A DNA stretch of 46,402 nt from Bryobacterales bacterium. Lineage in GTDB: Bacteria; Acidobacteriota; Terriglobia; Bryobacterales; Bryobacteraceae. The position numbers and the translations under genes are program-made. The stretch covers positions 1 through 46,402 of the forward strand of contig DAIDIH010000323.1 in assembly GCA_027459465.1 (NCBI GenBank), in the 5' to 3' direction. This document shows positions 16,079 to 26,300 of this stretch, piece after piece. Every line of letters starts with the position of its first letter. The stretch's first letter is position 1. The notes beneath the pieces were generated by a model. It had not been told where the DNA came from and searched no databases. It worked only from the letters and a program-made list of their open reading frames with translations.

Positions 16079-17365
16079 CTACGGGTGGCCGGCGATACGC
16101 CGCCAGGCGACGACGCGGACTTCGTCCGGGGCGTTATCGACGGACTTGGTCTGTAGCAGGATCTCGAAATAAGGTAGGTCAGAGGGACGCTTCACGTTGA
16201 ACAGGTGAAGGATGGCCGGCAGACGAGCCGGGTCCGTCGCAAACTCGCCCGCCGCTTCCGCGGTGACCATATTTAGCCCTGTCAGCAGCAGGATGAACCC
16301 CGTATGGCTCAGATTTGGGATGTACGCGATTCGGGCGTACCCGACACCGGAGTTCTGCGAGGCCGGTTGCGCGGCTGTGTAGAATGACTGCTCGGCGGCC
16401 TTTGGATGCCGGTTTGCAAAACCCGGATATTGTTTGTGACCGGGCTGGAACGGAAAGTTGAGCTTGTCGTCGAATAATTCCGTCCAAGGATTGTTGGTAC
16501 TGTTCCCGCAGAGGATGAAGTTGCCGTTACGGAAATCGCGAGCGACCGTGTTTCGCGCGTGGCTAATCAGGACCAAGTCCTGCCTTGGTGTTGAGCGGAG
16601 GATGCGTTCCGCCGTTGCCTCGGCTCCCAAGGACACAATGTAACGGGTGCCGAGCAGTTCCCAAAGTCTGAGAAAAACTGGGTCCTTCGAAGGGGCGGCG
16701 CTGAGGGGGATATAGGACCGCTCAGCGTAATCCTCGACACTGGGGCGCGCGGGCATGCTCGTTGACATCAGCACATAGGCGTAATCATCCAGCACCACGT
16801 GCGTGGGCTGGTTGGCCGTGGTGATCAGCCAGGCCGCCAAGCCAAGCGAGCGCGAGTGGGAATCGCTGGTTGGCGCGGGAGTTAGCAAGAGCCAAAGGTT
16901 GGCGGAAACTGAGGCGGCGAGCAGGATGCCAAGGGATAACAGAAGGGCCGTCGATTGCCACCACGCTCGATTGGGTGGATGTAATGGATCGGCCGTCTTG
17001 GACCGATCATCGGTTGTCCCATCCCGGTGGCGGAAGGTGGCGACGAAGCCGCCCTTGGGGATCTCCATGATCCACGGCGCCGCGGCGCCATCCGTTTCGT
17101 AGTACTCGTGTAACTTTGTTCGGAGTTGGCGGACGGTGGAGCGGACGATGCTGTCCTCACTTGGCACGTAATCGTCGCCACGCGCGAACACACGGAGGCC
17201 GATCTTCATTTCGGTCAACTCCTGTTCGTGTCCCGAGAGGCTTTGCTCCGCGATGTAAAGGAGCATATCGCGGAGGCGGGGTGAGCGGCGAAACGTAGCG
17301 CTGGCCGCGATTTGCTGGACGCTATCCCACCGTTCGTCGGGCTTTGGAGGCGAGTCGATTTGCAT
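16079..17365 (-). CDS. Membrane-anchored winged-helix regulator
   Basis: 428 residues from the ATG at 17365 (a TTG two codons earlier is possible). The N-terminal ~110 residues form a DNA-binding winged helix of a kind common in Acidobacteria: 'SPRLRDMLLYIAEQSLSGHE', 'IGLRVFARGDDYVPSEDSIV' and 'WIMEIPKGGFVATF'. A single membrane helix follows (about 138-165, 'STALLLSLGILLAASVSANL'), then a ~260-residue extracytoplasmic sensor part without a recognised domain. The layout is that of one-component ToxR/CadC-type regulators: a signal outside, DNA inside. It is divergent from the TonB receptor operon at 17608, which is its most likely target. Its 3' end faces the sulfatase at 15995. Confidence 0.8.
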   Translation of the reverse strand: MQIDSPPKPDERWDSVQQIAASATFRRSPRLRDMLLYIAEQSLSGHEQELTEMKIGLRVFARGDDYVPSEDSIVRSTVRQLRTKLHEYYETDGAAAPWIMEIPKGGFVATFRHRDGTTDDRSKTADPLHPPNRAWWQSTALLLSLGILLAASVSANLWLLLTPAPTSDSHSRSLGLAAWLITTANQPTHVVLDDYAYVLMSTSMPARPSVEDYAERSYIPLSAAPSKDPVFLRLWELLGTRYIVSLGAEATAERILRSTPRQDLVLISHARNTVARDFRNGNFILCGNSTNNPWTELFDDKLNFPFQPGHKQYPGFANRHPKAAEQSFYTAAQPASQNSGVGYARIAYIPNLSHTGFILLLTGLNMVTAEAAGEFATDPARLPAILHLFNVKRPSDLPYFEILLQTKSVDNAPDEVRVVAWRRIAGHP

Positions 17366-17607
17366 TGTCAAACAGATGGCAAACGAAGGGGCTCTCCGAA
17401 CCGGCCTGTTGTTATCAGGTGATTCACACGGTTTTTACATTGTACTCCTGCGGACCGTGTCCTACGCTTATCCCTGACAGCGCCATGGGGCAACGCCGCG
17501 TGGGCGGCACGCCGTTGAGGAGTGCGCTGGCGACGTTAGGGAACGCGGCAACGAGCCGATGGAGCCGGACGCAGATTCTGCCAGTCTGCGGGGAAGGGAG
17601 ACTTACA

Positions 17608-20600
17608 GTGGATCAGTTCCAGAATGCGGGGTTAATGGGGGGGCGCAGGGCCGCGGTTTGCATCATGTGGCTCGCAGCGGCTTGCTGGTTTGGGGGAAAC
17701 GCCGCAGCGCAAGTTTCGACGGCGACTGTCAATGGAACCGTCGAGGACTCGACCGGGGCCAAAGTTCCCGGCGCATCGCTGTCCTTACATAACCTGGGCA
17801 CAGGGGTCGACAGCAAGACGCAAACGAACAGTTCCGGCGAATACGTATTCGTCAACGTCACACCTGGTTCGTACACGCTCCGAGTGGACAAGGCGGGGTT
17901 CCGTCCGTCGCAACAGGCGCCCTTCAAGCTCTCGGTGAACCAGACGGCGTCGTTCGACTTCAAGCTTGAGCTTGGCTCGGCGGCGCAGACGATTACGGTG
18001 ACCGCGTCGAGTACGACGATGGAGGCTTCGACGTCGGAGCTTGGGGCCGTTGTGGAGTCGAAGGCGGTAAACGATCTTCCGTTGAATGGAAGGAACTTCA
18101 CACAGCTTCTCAACCTCACGCCTGGCGCGAGCCCAGTGGATACCGCGCAGACGTTCGGATTCCGGGGAGTGGGTTCGTACGACTTTCCGTCATTTAACGG
18201 AGCCCGGAACCGGAGTTCGCTGTTCCTGGTGGATGGGGTGATGGATCAGGGCTCGATTAACAGCACGTATGCGGTACCGCTGATCGTCGACGACATCGCC
18301 GAATTTAAGGTGGATTCCCACAACGACCAGGTCCAGTTCGGCGGGGTGACGGGCGGGGTTGTCAACGTGGTGACCAAATCCGGCACGAATGAGTTTCACG
18401 GGACGCTCTGGGAATTCTTGCGGAATTCCGCACTGGACTCGCGCAACACGTTCTTCCCCAATGTACAGGCGTTGCGTCAAAACCAGTTCGGCGCAAATCT
18501 CGGTGGGCCGGTTGAACTACCGCATTACAACGGAAAGAACCGAACGTTCTTCTTCGTCAGCTACGAGGGTTTTCGCGAGAGCGCGCCATCGCAGACTTTG
18601 GGCTTGATTCCGAGCCGCCAGGAATTACAGGGCGACCTCAGCGCGCTCAACACTCCGATTTACAACCCATTCAGTACGCGTCCGGACCCGTCGAAACCGG
18701 GCCAATACGTCCGCGATCCGTTTCCGGGAGGGGTGATTCCGGCGAGCGCGCTGGATCCCACGATGAACGCGCTTGCGCAGGCGCTCTACCCACAGCCGAC
18801 GGCCAGCGCGACTCGTGGCACAAACTTCGTTGCGACGACGCCGAACGCGACAGACCAGAATGTGTACGACATCCGGCTCGATCAACAGTTTGGCACGAAG
18901 GATGCGGCGTGGTTCCGGTTCAGTAGCGTGAACCTGCCCGCTACGTCGATCAATCCGATTGGACAGGCATCGACCAATGATGTTTGGACGGCACATACGA
19001 TGGGTGCGAACTGGTCGCACACGTTCGGGCCGTCGGCGGTGATGCAGGCGCAATTTGGGCGGACCTACGCGATCGACAACACGACCGGCTCGACGCCGGG
19101 AGTTTCTTCGAGCCTGATTGGGGAGTTCGATCCCAATTTCGCGTGTGGATTTCCGGGGAGCCGTAGTTGTCTTCTGCCCTCGGCTTCGTTGGTCGGCTTT
19201 TTGGGGACGCCTGGGGACACGCTGCAATCGCAGGGCGCCACGGACACGTGGTCCGGACAGGTCAACTTTTCGAAGCTGGTCGGACGGCATATACTGACGT
19301 TCGGCTTCGACGTCAACACAAATAACATTGGCGAGAACATACAGAACAATTCGGTTGCGTTCAGTCCCTTCCAGACGGCAAATCTTGAAAGCCCCGGAGG
19401 AACGGGGAGTGCTCTGGCGAGTTTCCTGTTGGGCGTGCCGGACGGAGGCAGTAGAAGGTTGCAGGTCGGCGGAGAAAATGGCGGTTGGGTGGATGGTATT
19501 TATTTTGGTGATCAATGGAAGGTCACCGACCGTCTGACAGTGAATATGGGGGTGCGGTGGGATGTGACCCTGCACTCCCAATGGGGTGAGGCGGCGAACC
19601 GCACGAATCAAGTCGGAACACTCAATCTCAACAACGGGACATACATTCTTCAAGTGCCCACACCGTTTTGCTCCGCTGTGGGCTCGGCGCCCTGCATTCC
19701 AGGTTCGACTCTACCGGCTAACGTCGTAATTGCTCAAGGCGGGAGCATCTTCCGAAATTACTTCAATAACATAGGCCCCCGTCTTGGCTTAGCGTACAGG
19801 CTGGACTCGAAAACGGTTATTCGGGCCGGAGGAGGGATTTTCTACGACAATTGGTCGTCCTGGTCGCAGGTGGGCCAGAGTTACGGCGCGACGTGGCCAC
19901 AGGTTACACTGTTGACCACGACAAATCTGAATCTTACGTCACCGACCGTTCGCGCGGAAAGCCCGGTCAGCACGGTCGGGGCAGGCGCGCTTCCGGCCGC
20001 GACCCCATTTACGCAGAACCAGTACTACAAGGATCCTTTCATGCAGACCCCGTATTCAGAACAGTGGAATTTTGGCATTCAAAGAGAGCTTACACCGACG
20101 GCGGTGCTTTCGCTCGATTACGTGGGTTCGCATAGCAGCCGATTGAGCCTCAGCACCTACGGTAACACTGCCGTCACGCCCGGCCCTGGGCCACAGGTCG
20201 ACCGCCGACCTTATCCTTATATTACGCCGACCGAGTACGAGCGGAGCGATGGGCGAAGCAGCTATGAGGCATTACAGGTATCGATGAATAAGACGTACGC
20301 GAATGGACTCACCGGGCTGCTATCTTATACATATTCCAAGTCTATTGATATTTCCTGTTCGGGATATGCGGCCGTTGAGGGCTGCGCGAATCAAAACCCG
20401 TACGACGTGAACGCGGACAAGAGTGTCTCGGCGTTCGACCTGACTCACGTTTTTACGGGAAGCGTAGTTTACGCGCTTCCCTTTGGAGCCGGCAAGCGAT
20501 TCTCGGCGAGGAGTCAAGTCCTTAACTACGTGCTAGGTAACTGGCAGGTGAACACGATCGTTTCGCTGCACAGCGGTCTGCCATTCACACTGGGGGTTTC

Positions 20601-20988
20601 GGGGGATATTGCAAACACCGGTAACGCGAACCCTACCGGTCCGTACGAGAGGCTCAACCTGATCGGCGATCCGTATCTGGCGAACCCCACGCCGGCCGCG
20701 TGGCTGAACAAAGCGGCTTTCGCAGTTCCGGCACCATTCACGTATGGGGACTTAGGGCGAAATACGTTTCGGAGCGACTGGGGGAGGAATATCGATTTTT
20801 CGTTATTCCGCGACTTTCCGATCCATGAATCGATCATGCTCGAGTTTCGTGCCGAGGCGTTTAACCTGACAAATACGGCGGTGTATGGGATTCCCGTGAG
20901 CAACTACAGTAGTCCGAACTTCCTGCAAGTGCTGAACATTGCGAACACCCCGCGCCAGCTCCAGTTCGCGCTGAAGCTGTATTTCTGA
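17608..20988 (+). CDS. TonB-dependent receptor, Oar-like
   Basis: 1126 residues from the GTG at 17608, chosen because GGGAG at 17596-17600 lies seven bases upstream and it is followed directly by a signal peptide (to about residue 35, NAAAQ). Next come an N-terminal CarboxypepD_reg-like beta-sandwich ('VNGTVEDSTGAKVPGASLSL'), a plug domain ('LPLNGRNFTQLLNLTPGASP') and a long outer-membrane barrel ending in aromatic 'LQFALKLYF', the expected beta-signal. No TonB box can be pinned down. Such receptors import oligosaccharides or other large solutes. Its stop overlaps the next start by one base, so it heads an operon with an esterase and a sulfatase, under the probable control of the divergent membrane regulator. 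Confidence 0.92.
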   Translation: MDQFQNAGLMGGRRAAVCIMWLAAACWFGGNAAAQVSTATVNGTVEDSTGAKVPGASLSLHNLGTGVDSKTQTNSSGEYVFVNVTPGSYTLRVDKAGFRPSQQAPFKLSVNQTASFDFKLELGSAAQTITVTASSTTMEASTSELGAVVESKAVNDLPLNGRNFTQLLNLTPGASPVDTAQTFGFRGVGSYDFPSFNGARNRSSLFLVDGVMDQGSINSTYAVPLIVDDIAEFKVDSHNDQVQFGGVTGGVVNVVTKSGTNEFHGTLWEFLRNSALDSRNTFFPNVQALRQNQFGANLGGPVELPHYNGKNRTFFFVSYEGFRESAPSQTLGLIPSRQELQGDLSALNTPIYNPFSTRPDPSKPGQYVRDPFPGGVIPASALDPTMNALAQALYPQPTASATRGTNFVATTPNATDQNVYDIRLDQQFGTKDAAWFRFSSVNLPATSINPIGQASTNDVWTAHTMGANWSHTFGPSAVMQAQFGRTYAIDNTTGSTPGVSSSLIGEFDPNFACGFPGSRSCLLPSASLVGFLGTPGDTLQSQGATDTWSGQVNFSKLVGRHILTFGFDVNTNNIGENIQNNSVAFSPFQTANLESPGGTGSALASFLLGVPDGGSRRLQVGGENGGWVDGIYFGDQWKVTDRLTVNMGVRWDVTLHSQWGEAANRTNQVGTLNLNNGTYILQVPTPFCSAVGSAPCIPGSTLPANVVIAQGGSIFRNYFNNIGPRLGLAYRLDSKTVIRAGGGIFYDNWSSWSQVGQSYGATWPQVTLLTTTNLNLTSPTVRAESPVSTVGAGALPAATPFTQNQYYKDPFMQTPYSEQWNFGIQRELTPTAVLSLDYVGSHSSRLSLSTYGNTAVTPGPGPQVDRRPYPYITPTEYERSDGRSSYEALQVSMNKTYANGLTGLLSYTYSKSIDISCSGYAAVEGCANQNPYDVNADKSVSAFDLTHVFTGSVVYALPFGAGKRFSARSQVLNYVLGNWQVNTIVSLHSGLPFTLGVSGDIANTGNANPTGPYERLNLIGDPYLANPTPAAWLNKAAFAVPAPFTYGDLGRNTFRSDWGRNIDFSLFRDFPIHESIMLEFRAEAFNLTNTAVYGIPVSNYSSPNFLQVLNIANTPRQLQFALKLYF

Positions 20989-21848
20989 TGAGGAAGGCGT
21001 TGACGGGTTTTCTGCTCGGCGCGCTGTGGGCGCCGGGCGTGCCGGCGCAGGGAAAGTGCGAGGTGGTCTCCGGCTTTACGCCGTTGACTTACAAGACGAC
21101 TCCGACACGAGAATTATGCGCCTACGTTTTGAAGCCGGCTAGAGCGGCCGCGGCGGCGCCCGCGATTTTGTTCTTTTTCGGCGGCGGCTGGAGAACGGGG
21201 ACGCCGTCGCAGTTTGCCAGCCAGGCGAGGTACACCGCGTCTCGAGGGGTGGTGGCGTTTCTCGTAGACTATCGAACGTATCGCGCCGACGGGACGACAC
21301 CGTTTCAGGCGGTGGAAGATGCGCGGTCGGCGGTGCGGTGGGTACGGGAGAAGGCTGTGGAGCTAGGAGTAGATCCGTCGAGGATCGTTGCGGCCGGCGG
21401 AAGCGCAGGCGGGCATTTGGCTGGCGCGGCGGCGATCCTGAATGGGCCGGACGATCCGCACGACGACCTCAAAATCTCCTGCCGTCCCGATGCTCTGGTG
21501 TTGTTCAACCCGGTGGTTGACACGACACCCCGAGGTTACGGCGCCGCATTCATCGGACCTGAGAACGAGAAGCTATCTTTGATTGACCACATCCGTAGCG
21601 GTCTGCCTCCGACAATTGTTTTTCACGGAACGTCGGATCGGACTGTACCCATCGCGACGATCGAGCGGTTCGTTAGTCTGATGAAGTCCGCAGGGAACCG
21701 CTGCGAGCTTGTCAGGTATTCCGGGGCCGGCCATGGATTTTTCAACAGCCCCGAATTTCGCCCGGACACGGTTGTGGAGCGCTATCAAGACACGTTGCGG
21801 CGGATGAATGTATTTCTTCAAACGATAGGAATCTTAAAGAGGAGCTAA
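20988..21848 (+). CDS. Secreted alpha/beta-hydrolase (esterase/lipase family)
   Basis: 286 residues with a signal peptide (to about residue 20, VPAQG). It is a serine esterase of the acetyl-esterase/BD-FAE type: the oxyanion block 'FFFGGGWRTG', the nucleophile elbow GGSAGGHL, the acid in 'FHGTSDRTVP' and the base in 'YSGAGHGFFN'. The start ATG shares one base with the receptor stop (TGATG), so translation is coupled. The substrate is probably an acyl-decorated carbohydrate imported or processed with the sulfatase that follows 3 bp later. Complete, no damage. Confidence 0.9.
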   Translation: MRKALTGFLLGALWAPGVPAQGKCEVVSGFTPLTYKTTPTRELCAYVLKPARAAAAAPAILFFFGGGWRTGTPSQFASQARYTASRGVVAFLVDYRTYRADGTTPFQAVEDARSAVRWVREKAVELGVDPSRIVAAGGSAGGHLAGAAAILNGPDDPHDDLKISCRPDALVLFNPVVDTTPRGYGAAFIGPENEKLSLIDHIRSGLPPTIVFHGTSDRTVPIATIERFVSLMKSAGNRCELVRYSGAGHGFFNSPEFRPDTVVERYQDTLRRMNVFLQTIGILKRS

Positions 21849-21851
21849 TCC

Positions 21852-23315
21852 ATGAACCGGCGGAGATTTTGCCAGAGTTTGACTTTGGGCGCGTTGTATT
21901 CGGGCGGGGTTGGGTTTGGGGCGGGCGAGGGGCGGCGGCGGCCGAACGTTGTCTTTGTTCTGGCGGATGATTTGGGGTGGGGGGATTTGGACTGTTACAA
22001 CGCGGATTCGGCGGCGCCGACCCCGAATGCGAACCGGTTGGCGGGTGAGGGGATGCGGTTTACGGATATGCATTCGGCGTCGGCGGTGTGCACGCCGAGC
22101 CGGTATGGGATTCTGACGGGGCGGTATTGCTGGCGGACGCGTTTGCAGCATGGCGTGCTGGAGGGGTATTCGCCGGACCTGATTGAGGCGGGGCGGTTGA
22201 CGATGCCGCTGATGCTGAAGCAGCAGGGGTATTACACGTGCGGCGTTGGGAAGTGGCACCTGGGGCTGGGCAACGAGGAACGGACGGACTTCACGAAGCC
22301 TCTGCGGCCGGGACCGGTGGATCATGGGTTCGATTACTACTTCGGCATACCGGCTTCGCTCGACATGGCGCCGTATCTTTATTTCGAGAACGACCGGGTG
22401 GTGGAGCAGCCGACGTCGACGACGCCGGGCAGTAAACAGCCGCGGGGCGTGTTCTGGCGGCCGGGTCCGATCGCGCCGGGGTTAAAACTCGAAGAGGTGC
22501 TGCCGACGATTACTTCGAAGGCGGTTGGGCTGATTCACGATCACATGGGCAAGGGGCGGGATCCGATGTTCCTGTACTGCGCGCTGCCGGCACCGCATAC
22601 GCCGTGGCTGCCGTTGCCGGAATACCGGGGACGGTCGAAGGCGGGCGATTACGGGGATTACGTGACTGAGGTGGATGCGATGCTTGGGCGGATACTCGAA
22701 GCGGTGAAAGCGAGCGGGGAGGAAGACAACACCATATTCATTTTCACGAGCGACAACGGGGCGGACTGGAAGATCGAGGACGAGGCGCGGTATGCGCACC
22801 GGGCGAACGCGCATTGGCGCGGGGAGAAGGCGGATATCTGGGAGGCCGGGCACCGGATTCCGTTTCTGATTCGATGGCCGGGGCATATACGCGCCGGGAC
22901 GGTTTCGGATCAGCTTGGGTGCCTCACCGATGTGATGGCGAGCGTTGCGGCGGTGGACGGGATCGCGTTGCCGGATAACGCGGCGGAGGATAGTTACGAT
23001 TTGTCGCCGGCGTGGCTGGGACGGGCGAGGGGTCCGATCCGGCCGGATATTATCGACCATTCGATCGACGGGATGTTTGCGATGCGGCGGGGGAGATGGA
23101 AGCTTGAGGTGGGGTTGGGGTCCGGCGGATTCAGCGCGCCGCGGCGGGTGGAAGCGGCGCCGGGCGGGCCGAAGGGGCAGTTATACGATCTGGTGAAGGA
23201 TCCGGGGGAGATCGATAATTTGTACCAGAAGCGGCCGGAGGTTGTGGATGAGTTAGAAACGTTGTTGGAGAAGTATCGGACGCAGGGGTACACGCGGCCG
23301 ATGGTTAGAAAGTGA
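21852..23315 (+). CDS. Tat-exported type I sulfatase
   Basis: 487 residues. The twin-arginine start MNRRRFCQSLTLGAL precedes the catalytic domain. Metal ligands: Asp39/Asp40 in FVLADDLGWGD. Formylglycine motif: CTPSRYGILTGR (Cys80). 'VGKWHLGLG' and 'FIFTSDNGADW' complete the active site. A GAGGAG ribosome site overlaps the end of the esterase gene. It closes the receptor - esterase - sulfatase operon, so the three likely act on one sulfated, acylated substrate. Its last 11 bases overlap the 3' end of the convergent TonB receptor gene. It is similar in size and motif order to the sulfatase at 14433 but clearly not a recent duplicate. Confidence 0.94.
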   Translation: MNRRRFCQSLTLGALYSGGVGFGAGEGRRRPNVVFVLADDLGWGDLDCYNADSAAPTPNANRLAGEGMRFTDMHSASAVCTPSRYGILTGRYCWRTRLQHGVLEGYSPDLIEAGRLTMPLMLKQQGYYTCGVGKWHLGLGNEERTDFTKPLRPGPVDHGFDYYFGIPASLDMAPYLYFENDRVVEQPTSTTPGSKQPRGVFWRPGPIAPGLKLEEVLPTITSKAVGLIHDHMGKGRDPMFLYCALPAPHTPWLPLPEYRGRSKAGDYGDYVTEVDAMLGRILEAVKASGEEDNTIFIFTSDNGADWKIEDEARYAHRANAHWRGEKADIWEAGHRIPFLIRWPGHIRAGTVSDQLGCLTDVMASVAAVDGIALPDNAAEDSYDLSPAWLGRARGPIRPDIIDHSIDGMFAMRRGRWKLEVGLGSGGFSAPRRVEAAPGGPKGQLYDLVKDPGEIDNLYQKRPEVVDELETLLEKYRTQGYTRPMVRK

Positions 23316-26300
23316 TGCGCAGTCCGAGTTGGGCGGCGAAGGGGATGCCGACGGTGGTGCCGGGGCCGAAGAAGTCGCCGAGGGCGCCGGCGGGGACGCG
23401 GAGTTGGTTGAGGCTGGTGATGGGTTGGGTGGAGGTGCAGGTGGGGTTGAGGCAGAAGGCGGTGGCGTTGGCGAGGTTGTTGACCGGGGTGGGGAGGGCG
23501 GCGAGGTTCGTTACGTAGTTGGCGCCGGGGTTGTTGCGGTTGAATAAGTTGAAGAACTCGATGAAGGGGGCGGCGGTCCAGCGGTCGGCAAAGTGGAAGG
23601 GGCGGGTGACGCGGAGGTCTGTTTCGAGGAGCGGCGTGCCGCGGAAGCCGTCCATCGCGGTTTGGACGCCGTTGACGACGGCGCGGTCGTCCACCAGGTC
23701 GCCGAAGCCGTTCACGTCGACGGGGGTGGTCATCGTGAATGGCCGCGCACTTTCGGCCTGGCTGAGGAAGCTGAGTTCGAAGCCGCCGGGCGTGTGGTAA
23801 ACGCCGGCGACGACTAAGCGGTTGGGGACGTCTTCGCCCGAGGGGCCGTAGTCGCCGGGGCGGAAGGCAGCGCGGGGATCGCAGACGCCGTTGACATAGT
23901 CGAATAACTCGCCGAGGACGCAGCCCCAGGTGTAGGCGCGGGAGAGGGTGTAATTGACGATCAGGCTCAGGCGGCTGTTCAAGTTACCTTGTAAGTGGAC
24001 GAAGAGGGCGTCGTAGACCGAACGGTTATCGGAGCGGAAGACACTTATGTTGGGGACGTAATTCTGCTGGGTGGCCGGATCGGCGGCGTAGAGCGGGGAA
24101 GTTAGGGTGTAACCCGACTGGTAGTCGTAGCGGCGGTAGCCGTGCATGCCGGTTTCGTGGACCCAGGAGCTGGAGAGCAGCCAGTTGCGGGAGAAGGCGT
24201 GTTCGATGCCGGCGGAGGCATGGAGGGCGTAGGGGGTTTTGTATCCGGGATCGATCAAGGCTCCGGCGCCGCCGGCGGCCGCGCCGGGGAGGCAGCCGGG
24301 GTCGCCGGGTTTTGCGCAGAGGCCGGGCGGCTGGTTGACGGCCTGAAAGGCGGTGACCCAGCCGACCTGCGCGAGGTCGTTATAGAAGAGGCCGAAGCCG
24401 GCGCGGAGGATGGTGGAGCGGGAGCGGTCGAGGGCGTAGGCGATGCCGAGGCGCGGCGCGATGGCTCCGCGGTAGTCGTGGGGGGCGACGGGGGCGGCGA
24501 AGAGGGGAATCTGGAGGGCCTGGAGGGTGGAGAGGGCAGAATTGGCGAGTTGCGACTGGCCGGAGGCGGTGAAGAGGCCGAAGGTGGTGTCGTAACGGAT
24601 GCCGTAGTTGAGCGTGAGGCGAGGGGTGATGCGCCAGGAATCGAGCGCGTAGAGGCCGAGGCGCTGGATGTTTTGCGAGAAGCTTCCGTTTCCGGCGGGG
24701 ACGGTGGTGCAGGAGGTTCCCGGGGTGACTTCGAGTCCGGCGGCGGGGGTGCAGGTGCGATCGACGGTAAATTGCGCCGGGTTAGTCAGGTAAGTGGCGG
24801 GGTCCTGGGGAAATATAGTTAGTGACTCTGCGTTTGCGGCGAGGGCTCCACTTAGGACGGGTTCGTGGATGAAGTCGACGCCGAAGCTGGGGGAGTGGCG
24901 GCCGCTGGAACGGGTGACGGCGTAGCGGACTTGATATTTTTCCTGATTGCGGAGGATGGGGAAGGCGGTGATGGGTGTGACGAACTGGTTGTCGCCGAAG
25001 GTTTCGAAGCCGGAGATGGTCTGGTAAGTGGAGCTGAAGGGGAAGGCGAGGGCGTAGCCGAGGTTCGAGTTGCGCGCCATGGTCAAGTGGAGGAGGCTTG
25101 CGTCGAGGGTTAGGGAGCCGAGCCAGTTGGGGCCGAAGACGAATTGGTTTCCGATGACGGCGTTGCCGTAGTTATTGTGGCTGGTGGCGCCGGTGGAGGG
25201 GAGGGTGCCTTGTTGGAGGAGCGCGTTGTCGGTGACGTAGCTGTCGGCGGCGAGGCGGGCGAACCACTGGGAGCGGGAAGACTGGGCCCAGTCCATGCGG
25301 AAGTCACTTAGAAAGTCGCGGAAGGGGACAGGGACGTTATCGGGAACCGGGATGGAAGTTACGCCGGGGACGAGGCCATCGGAGGCGAGGGTGGAGAGGG
25401 CGCGGAACTGGGTGAGGCTGGTGGGGCTGTAGGCGATGCTGGCGTGCTCGTCGACAAATTCGAAGGAGGAGAAGAACCAGAGTTTGTCCTTGACGACCGG
25501 GCCGCCGAGGGCGCCGACGTAGTTCTGGCGGGAGAAGGGCTGCTTGGGAAGCGGGGCGGGATTTTCGATGGGGAAGCGGGCGTTGAGGGCGGCGGCGCGT
25601 TCGAAGACGTCGGCTTCGCCGTGCCAGTCGTTGGAGCCGCGGCGGGTGGAGATGACGACGGAGCCGCCGACGGTGCGGCCGGTATCGGCGTCTTCCTGGG
25701 TGGTGCGGAAGTTGAACTCGCCGATGGCGGAGGGGGAGAAATTCTGGAGGAAGCCGCCGATGTAGTCGTCGCTGTTGTCGGCGCCGTCGACGGAGAGGAC
25801 GTTGTTGAGGCCGGAGCTGCCGCCGACGGAGACGGCGGTGATGCGGGCTTTGGTTGGGTCGGAGGGCTCGACGGGTTCGGTGCCGGGGGCGAGGTAGGCG
25901 ATGTTGGCGAAACTGCGCTCGGCGAGAGGGAAGGCGCCGAGGTCCCTGGCGGTGATGACGCCGCCGAGGACGGTGCTTTCGCCTTCGACGGGTTGGGTGG
26001 TTACGGAGGAGGCCTCGCCTTCGACGAGCACCGTTTGTTTCACGAGTGCGGGCACGAGGAGGATGCGGACGGCGCTTGCGGCGGCGGCGTTGACGGTGAC
26101 GTTCGAGGCGGCGGGGGACATTCCGGAGGCTTCGACACGGATGGAGTAGAGGGCGGGAGGGAGATCGGAGAAGCGGAATTCGCCGCGGGGGCCGGTGGTG
26201 GTGCGGCGCGTGAAGGGGGCGCCCTGACGCCGAAGGGTTACGTCCGCCCCGCGCACGGCGGCGTCTGTGGCGTCACGCACTTCGCCTGCAAGACTCCCCG

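Noticed and set aside
17344..17607. N-terminal extension of the TonB receptor by 88 codons
   Set aside because: It precedes the signal peptide and the strong ribosome site at 17596 and would overlap the divergent regulator's start.
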